Shown here piece by piece: positions 59,365 to 64,000 of a stretch of 64,000 bases of DNA. Position 1 is the first letter of the stretch. Each line of letters begins with the position of its first letter. The notes under the pieces were generated by a model. The model ran no database searches. It had not been told where the DNA came from and saw only the letters and a program-made list of their open reading frames with translations. Both the position numbers and the translations under genes were made by a program. The stretch is from Pseudomonas fluorescens (GTDB lineage: Bacteria > Pseudomonadota > Gammaproteobacteria > Pseudomonadales > Pseudomonadaceae): contig NZ_CABVHU010000009.1 in the NCBI RefSeq assembly GCF_902497855.1, positions 1 through 64,000 of the forward strand, read 5' to 3'.

Positions 59365-60228
59365 TTACGAAGTACCCAGTCCTCGCGACAGGTCGGTTGC
59401 GCTCCCTGCACTCGCTCCATTCGCTGTGCTCGCTTCGCTGGTGGATGCCGTGCGCTGTTCCCCTTCCGGCTTGACGTCCATATCCGGCTGATCCGTCGTC
59501 TTTGTCACCGTGTCGCGCACCGCCTCGAACCCCTCCCGAGCCTGTTGCTTGACCTTGTCGGCCAGCCCTGCGCTGGTCTTGCCCAGGTAGCGTTGCTCAG
59601 TCGCCGTCGAAGGCAATGCCGCGCCCAACATGGCACCCAGCGCGATGCCCGCGGCGGCGACCATCAGCGGTTGTTCCTGCAGCAAATGCCTGAACTGATC
59701 ACTGACCACTTGGGTGCTGCGGACAAGACGGTCACTGGCATCATGCATGGCATGGCTGATGTTTTCCGTGGCCGCCCCCAAATTGTCGCTCAGGTTCGCC
59801 GCCTTGCCCTTGACCGACTGATAGCCATCCTTGAAGGTATCAGCGGTCTGGTGCAGATGGTCACGCGCGCTGTCGATACCGTCGCTCAAGCCATCAACCC
59901 ACTCCCCGGCCTTGTCCACCGCGCTCGGGCCAGTGCGATAGACCGGACGTGGCGTCGGAGGACGGTTCTGACTCATCATCAACCACAGCAAACCAACCGA
60001 CGTCAGCACAGCGGGCACCGGGTTGTTACGTACGCTGGTCCCCAGGTTGGTCAGGAACGTCGTGCCGTTGCTTTGCATCATCCCCAACGCCTGGTCGAAC
60101 ATCTGGCCCGGCGTAAACTTGCTTTCCAGGGCATCGACGATATTGCCGATGCTTGCTCGCTGCGCATCGATTTCGCGCTCGATGGCTTCCGGACTTTTTT
60201 CCGATTCAATGTCCAATTCACGGTTCAT
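59365..60228 (-). CDS. DUF3618 membrane-associated stress protein
   Basis: A 287-residue protein. The N-terminal DUF3618 segment is SPEAIEREIDAQRASIGNIVDALESKFTPGQMFDQALG, followed by one hydrophobic segment (PAVLTSVGLLWLMMSQ), a long amphipathic region with repeated DGIDSARDHLHQ-type heptads, a second hydrophobic segment (LMVAAAGIALGAMLGAALP) and a polar Ser/Thr/Ala tail. It is last of three overlapping genes (4-bp overlaps) with the YqjE-like and YqjD-like proteins; the set resembles the E. coli yqjCDEK/elaB ribosome-membrane stationary-phase group. Confidence 0.8.
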   Translation of the reverse strand: MNRELDIESEKSPEAIEREIDAQRASIGNIVDALESKFTPGQMFDQALGMMQSNGTTFLTNLGTSVRNNPVPAVLTSVGLLWLMMSQNRPPTPRPVYRTGPSAVDKAGEWVDGLSDGIDSARDHLHQTADTFKDGYQSVKGKAANLSDNLGAATENISHAMHDASDRLVRSTQVVSDQFRHLLQEQPLMVAAAGIALGAMLGAALPSTATEQRYLGKTSAGLADKVKQQAREGFEAVRDTVTKTTDQPDMDVKPEGEQRTASTSEASTANGASAGSATDLSRGLGTS

Positions 60229-60659
60229 GAGACTTTCCTCCGCAGCGCTTCCTGGTCTTTGTTCAAGGCGCCCAGCGTGCGTTCAGGCTTGAAGTGGGAC
60301 GGCTCGAATTGTTTCTTCCCCGACTGCAGCATGACGAATCCGACAATCATCACTACAACGCCCACAATCAGCGCTGCCAACCACGGCGCCATCACCATGC
60401 TCAGGCCGTAGACGGCGGACATCAGTAAAATGATGAACCCCGCCAGCAGCACAATCGCTCCCCCCGCCATACCGGCAATGCCGGCCTTGAGCGTGGTGAG
60501 GCTGGCTTGCAACTCGGCCTTGGCCAATGCCAGTTCCTTGGTGAAGAGATCGGGTACTTCGCGGGACAACTGCCGCAGCAATCCGACGACCGAAGCGTCC
60601 TGTTCAGGGGCAGACAGCGGTCTTGAGTTGGGCAGGTCCGGATCTTTTCTGTTCATCAC
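60225..60659 (-). CDS. YqjE-like (phage holin family) membrane protein
   Basis: A 144-residue protein with SVVGLLRQLSREVPDLFTKELALAKAELQASL, then two hydrophobic segments (AGMAGGAIVLLAGFIILLMSAVYGLS and LAALIVGVVVMIVGFVML). This is the YqjE/DUF1469 pattern, often labelled phage holin family III although it is chromosomal. It overlaps the genes on both sides by 4 bp and acts with them at the inner membrane; its function is unknown. Confidence 0.85.
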   Translation of the reverse strand: MMNRKDPDLPNSRPLSAPEQDASVVGLLRQLSREVPDLFTKELALAKAELQASLTTLKAGIAGMAGGAIVLLAGFIILLMSAVYGLSMVMAPWLAALIVGVVVMIVGFVMLQSGKKQFEPSHFKPERTLGALNKDQEALRRKVS

Positions 60660-61306
60660 AGTTCTCCTTTGAAAGAAGTCGAACCAGGTGTCGACGGCGA
60701 GGCAAAGTCCGAAGGGTGGCCTGGTTCATCCGACGAGGCCGGCGTGCTCCCGGTCGCCAGCCCAGGCCCCGGATCGGTGCGCGACGCAACGGAGGTTTCA
60801 TAGGGTTGATGCGCGCCAAAACCACCAGACGGTGGCACGGAGCTGCCAGCTGCCGGGTCGCTGGCATCGAAGGTCGCCGCGGGGCTGCTGCCGGCTTTCA
60901 GGAAGCGCGACAAGCCAAAGCCCAGCGCGATGCTGCCGGCGATGAACAGGGCTGGATTGTTACGCGCCAGGTCGGCACTGTCATGGAGCAACTGTTCGGC
61001 ACTTTTACCGCGCAGACTCCCTGCCAGGCCGCTCATGGACTGCGCCATGTCCGAGAGGTAGTCGGACATGCCGAGCGTGTCCTTGCTTTCAAGCTCGGAC
61101 ACGAAAGACTTGGCGCCCTTGGCCAGTGCCTCGATCTGATCCGCCGCGGTGTCACGGTACTGTCCGAACTGCGCATCGACCTGTTGCCTCGCGTCGCCGA
61201 GCACCTCCGTGACGTCTTCCTTTAAATGTTGAAAGTCTTGTTCGGGTCGCCCAATGTCGTCTTGATTGTCTGACTGAGTCCCAGCTCTGCTGTCTGAAGT
61301 GTTCAT
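60656..61306 (-). CDS. YqjD/ElaB-like protein
   Basis: A 216-residue protein starting with acidic, Gln-rich helices (DIGRPEQDFQHLKEDVTEVLGDARQQVDAQFGQYRD) typical of YqjD/ElaB/DUF883 proteins, one hydrophobic segment near residues 130-150 (NPALFIAGSIALGFGLSRFL) and a disordered Ser/Pro/Gly tail. ElaB-type proteins sit in the inner membrane and bind ribosomes in stationary phase. It is first of the three-gene operon. The match is by layout and context more than by sequence. Confidence 0.75.
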   Translation of the reverse strand: MNTSDSRAGTQSDNQDDIGRPEQDFQHLKEDVTEVLGDARQQVDAQFGQYRDTAADQIEALAKGAKSFVSELESKDTLGMSDYLSDMAQSMSGLAGSLRGKSAEQLLHDSADLARNNPALFIAGSIALGFGLSRFLKAGSSPAATFDASDPAAGSSVPPSGGFGAHQPYETSVASRTDPGPGLATGSTPASSDEPGHPSDFASPSTPGSTSFKGEL

Positions 61307-61536
61307 GACGTTCCTCGCCTTCCGTATAAAAAAAGCGTTACAGGGTTCGCCACGAAATGCCCGCAGCCCCCCTCATTTCAAAGGACGGAGCGCAGTTGTC
61401 GGGAGTTCAAAAGGAATGATGAGCGACGCGTTGTGGAGTGAGGAACATGGCATTCATCATCTCGATGGAACCCTGTTTTCACCCCGCCCTCTATCGCTCA
61501 CCATCCGCGATCCGCGCGCAACGGTAGCACCTGATC

Positions 61537-62838
61537 ATGGACAAGCTGAGCACAGTCCTGAAGGAACACGCCGAGCCCCTGCCCGATGCCGACAGCGAAG
61601 ACTTTGCCGGGCTATTCGATCGATTCGGCCAGGCCCGGGTGGTACTGATCGGTGAAGCCAGCCATGGCAGCCATGAGTTCTATCACGCGCGCGCGGCGAT
61701 CACCCGGCACCTGGTGACCCATCATGGCTTTACCATCGTCGCGGTGGAGGCCGACTGGCCGGACGCCGATCAGATCGACCGTTGCGTGCGAGGGCGCGAC
61801 AAAGGTGACTGGCATGAAGTGGCCTTCACGCGCTTTCCCACCTGGATGTGGCGCAACACCGAGGTCCAGCGGTTCACCCGTTGGTTAAGCAAGCACAATC
61901 AAGCGCTCCCCCCTGACCGGCGCGTGGAGTTTCGCGGTCTGGATGTGTACAGCCTGCGCAGTTCGATTCGCGAAGTGCTGGGCTTTCTGGAAGACACCGC
62001 CCCGTCCATGGCCCGTGAAGCCCGGCACCGCTATGCCTGCCTGACGCCGTGGCATAACGACCCGGCGCTCTATGGACACTACGTCGAGCGCGTCGGCATG
62101 GCCACTTGCGAGAACGAGGTACTCGAACAGCTGCAGCAGCTGTTGAACCAGCGCCTTGCGTTGATCGGACAGGATGGCGAAGCCTTGTTCAATGCCACGC
62201 AGAACGCCCGGGTCATCCATGCCGCCGAGCAGTATTACCGAGCGATGTATCGCGGCAGCACCACGTCCTGGAACCTGCGCGACCGGCACATGTTCAACAC
62301 CCTGCAAGTGGTGCGTTCACGCCTGGGTCGCAACGCCAAGGCGATTGTCTGGGCGCATAACTCGCACGTCGGTGATGCGCGGGCGACGCAGATGGGTGAC
62401 CGCGGCCAATTGACCCTTGGCCAACTGTGTCGCGAAGCCTGGGGCGAAGACACCGTGCTGATGGGCATGGGCACCGATCAGGGCACCGTGGCGGCCGCCA
62501 GCGACTGGGATGGCCCCCTGCAAATCAAGCAGGTTCGACCGGCCCTGCCCCATAGCTGGGAGCATGCGTTTGCCCGCGCCGGCCATCCGCGGGCCCTGTA
62601 TGACTGGCGCTACCACCATCGTCTGACCTTGCGCCCGGCGATGGCGACACCCTTGCTCGAACGGGCCATCGGCGTGATTTATCGCCCGGAAACCGAGCGT
62701 CAGAGCCACTATTTCGAAGCCTCCCTGAGTGATCAGTTTGACGCTTATCTATGGTTTGCCCATACCCGGGCGATCACGCCGCTGGCGACCGAACATTCAT
62801 CGAGCCATGAACAGGACACGTTTCCCTTCGGCATTTGA
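61537..62838 (+). CDS. erythromycin esterase-family protein
   Basis: A 433-residue protein of the erythromycin esterase/EreA-like family. The conserved N-terminal GEASHGSHEFYHARAAITRHLV carries the Glu-His pair used in catalysis by EreA. FTIVAVEADWPDADQIDRCVRG and the middle AIVWAHNSHVGDARATQMGDRGQLTLGQLC are further family blocks. Most chromosomal members are not linked to macrolide resistance and have unknown substrates. It stands alone between the stress operon and a small gene; the start is an ATG at 61537 with a weak ribosome site. Confidence 0.87.
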   Translation: MDKLSTVLKEHAEPLPDADSEDFAGLFDRFGQARVVLIGEASHGSHEFYHARAAITRHLVTHHGFTIVAVEADWPDADQIDRCVRGRDKGDWHEVAFTRFPTWMWRNTEVQRFTRWLSKHNQALPPDRRVEFRGLDVYSLRSSIREVLGFLEDTAPSMAREARHRYACLTPWHNDPALYGHYVERVGMATCENEVLEQLQQLLNQRLALIGQDGEALFNATQNARVIHAAEQYYRAMYRGSTTSWNLRDRHMFNTLQVVRSRLGRNAKAIVWAHNSHVGDARATQMGDRGQLTLGQLCREAWGEDTVLMGMGTDQGTVAAASDWDGPLQIKQVRPALPHSWEHAFARAGHPRALYDWRYHHRLTLRPAMATPLLERAIGVIYRPETERQSHYFEASLSDQFDAYLWFAHTRAITPLATEHSSSHEQDTFPFGI

Positions 62839-62910
62839 TTTTGAATTTTCTGTAAAGCGCTCACTCATTAGCTAGAGAGTCGCCCCGGAATGGATGGAGG
62901 TTAACCGATC

Positions 62911-63147
62911 ATGACGAGGAAAATCCTGACCGATACCGATCTGGATCGGGATGATGAGATGGCGCGCAATACCGAGCTTTTTTTCGAGGCGGATCGACTG
63001 GACGCCATCGCTTATAAAATACTGGATGAGGTGTGCGATAGACCCTTGGCCCTGGCGAAATTCACAGAGGCCAAGGCTCGCGCCGATACCAAACGAATCG
63101 AAGCGTATCAGGACTGGATGCGAATCCAGGGCCAAATGAAAAAATAG
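62911..63147 (+). CDS. small hypothetical protein (78 aa)
   Basis: A short, charged, probably helical protein (DTDLDRDDEMARNTELFFEADRLDAIAYKILDEV, then KFTEAKARADTKRIEAYQDWMRIQ). It has no signal peptide, membrane segment or recognisable domain. GGAGG lies 11 bases before the ATG, somewhat far. It starts 72 bp after the erythromycin esterase-like gene. Not recognised. Confidence 0.6.
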   Translation: MTRKILTDTDLDRDDEMARNTELFFEADRLDAIAYKILDEVCDRPLALAKFTEAKARADTKRIEAYQDWMRIQGQMKK

Positions 63148-63180
63148 ACTGGCCCGGCACTCAGACACCTGTCCGGCCTC

Positions 63181-63843
63181 TTACAACGCAGACGTCACAG
63201 CGAGGGACAGCAGGTATTCACCGAAGCCGCCGCAACATTTGTAATCCCTGCGTGCACTGGTAACCACCGGGTTTGTTGCCGTCCATATAATGCGGGCATT
63301 GATCCTTTCAAGCTCGGCAACCAGGTGAACGTCTTCGTGAGCCACCAGATGCTGGAACCCGCCAGCGTCCCGATACGCTGTGGCACTCAGGCCGAGATTG
63401 GCGCCATGGATGTGACGATGGTTCTCTATGAACCGGTAGCGCTCCATATACCTGGCGCGAACCCACTCACCATGATCATCCCAACTGTCGACCTCGACGG
63501 TTCCGCAAACCGCATCGACCATGAATTCGAGTTGACGTGCGAGCCAATCGGGAGGCACCACCGTATCGGCATCGGTAAAGGCGAGCCACTGCGCCCCAGC
63601 GCTGAGCAGTTCTTCCGCACCGGTCGCTCTGGCTTTACCCACATTCTGGAAACAGACCATCAATGCGGTGACTTGCATGGCAGCGACCAACCTGCCTGTG
63701 GCGTCTGAGCAGTCGTCCAGAACCACCAGCACCGTTACCTGGCGGCCTGCGAGTCCCGGGTGTTTCGCGGCAAGCAACACGGATGAAAGACAGGTGCCAA
63801 TATGTTTTTCTTCATTATGGGCGGGTATCACGACACCAATCAT
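63181..63843 (-). CDS. glycosyltransferase family 2 protein
   Basis: A 220-residue GT-A fold glycosyltransferase. MIGVVIPAHNEEKHIGTCLSSVLLAA at the N-terminus is the nucleotide-sugar binding beginning, VLDDCSDATGRLV follows, and the metal-binding DxD is in LAFTDADTVVPPDWL. NLGLSATAYRDAGGFQHLVAHEDVHLV corresponds to the acceptor and base region (ED). There is no C-terminal membrane segment, so it is cytoplasmic. The neighbour genes upstream are beyond the window, so its pathway is unclear. Confidence 0.85.
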   Translation of the reverse strand: MIGVVIPAHNEEKHIGTCLSSVLLAAKHPGLAGRQVTVLVVLDDCSDATGRLVAAMQVTALMVCFQNVGKARATGAEELLSAGAQWLAFTDADTVVPPDWLARQLEFMVDAVCGTVEVDSWDDHGEWVRARYMERYRFIENHRHIHGANLGLSATAYRDAGGFQHLVAHEDVHLVAELERINARIIWTATNPVVTSARRDYKCCGGFGEYLLSLAVTSAL

Positions 63844-64000
63844 TGAGGGTCCCTCGATTCAGTGAAGCCGATGGTCTTCACCTATCGACCCTTCGCTCCA
63901 GCGGAAGGTTTAAAGAATGTCTGGCGCTGGTTCTGTAATGGATGAGCGCCAGTCGTCCCGAAACCGTCCTCGTCAAGATCGGCTCATCAACGAATGGACT
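63844..64000. other. right-edge stretch with no supported gene
   Basis: This 157-bp end piece lies upstream of the glycosyltransferase on its strand and may hold its promoter or the end of the next gene. Nothing further can be supported. Confidence 0.4.

Noticed and set aside
60225..60659. prophage holin from the phage-holin family name
   Set aside because: No other phage genes are present, and the operon partners are YqjD-like and DUF3618 proteins, a chromosomal stress group.
61537..62838. acquired macrolide-resistance gene
   Set aside because: Only family-level resemblance to EreA, no mobile element nearby and base use like its neighbours.

Overview
The window looks like a Pseudomonas chromosome, most likely a fluorescens-group or related environmental species. 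This rests on high GC, typical Pseudomonas families (OprD porin, SfnR-like sigma-54 activator, YqjD/YqjE-type membrane operon), a REP-type palindrome pair and near-full-length resemblance of three enzymes to the P. putida mandelate proteins as I remember them. No rRNA, tRNA, IS element, prophage or CRISPR array was seen. It is a catabolic and transport-rich accessory region.

Region 1 (about 0.2-10.5 kb): an SsuA-type binding protein is followed by a mandelate catabolism island. Mandelate racemase, FMN-dependent mandelate dehydrogenase and benzoylformate decarboxylase form a + strand operon (mdlCBA). A divergent operon carries an aromatic-acid MFS transporter and a XylC-type benzaldehyde dehydrogenase, followed by an OprD porin. 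A LysR regulator lies between, flanked by two copies of one 36-bp element, each oriented toward the operon it probably controls.

Region 2 (about 10.6-29 kb): an organosulfur-type scavenging region. It has an SfnR-like sigma-54 activator, a TonB-dependent receptor, a class II aldolase-like protein, a DszA/SsuD-type flavin monooxygenase, a complete YejABEF-like ABC importer, a nitroreductase-family protein, an MsbA-like ABC exporter and three cytoplasmic DszB-like desulfinase homologues. Two DszB-like proteins keep the Cys-His-Arg triad of DszB; the third has Ser in place of Cys. Three sequences matching the sigma-54 -24/-12 promoter lie before the receptor, the first DszB-like gene and the tandem DszB-like pair. 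The actual substrate is unknown.

Region 3 (about 29-39 kb): a cobalamin riboswitch precedes a BtuFCD-like ABC transporter. Convergent to it is a four-gene envelope operon (DUF1302 - DUF1329 - YCF48-like - RND/MMPL transporter).

Region 4 (about 39-56 kb): a divergent biotin-dependent carboxylation cluster. It encodes a biotin carboxylase, two biotin carriers, two MmdA-type carboxyltransferases, two pyruvate-carboxylase-B-like proteins with different partial losses of the metal site, two acyl-CoA ligases, a Zn-ribbon/OB-fold (DUF35) plus thiolase-like pair, an MFS transporter, a YeiH-type membrane protein and a GntR regulator. The palindrome ATTGTTGACAAT occurs in two of its promoter regions. 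This is the best candidate for an undescribed pathway: probably CoA activation, carboxylation and C-C bond cleavage of an unknown acid.

Region 5 (about 55.6-64 kb): stress and housekeeping accessory genes, including RidA, a TacAT-type toxin-antitoxin pair, a KGG-repeat stress protein, a ClpP-like protein, a GFA-family protein, a three-gene YqjD/YqjE/DUF3618 membrane operon, an erythromycin-esterase-family protein and a glycosyltransferase. All homology statements are from memory of family motifs; no search was run.
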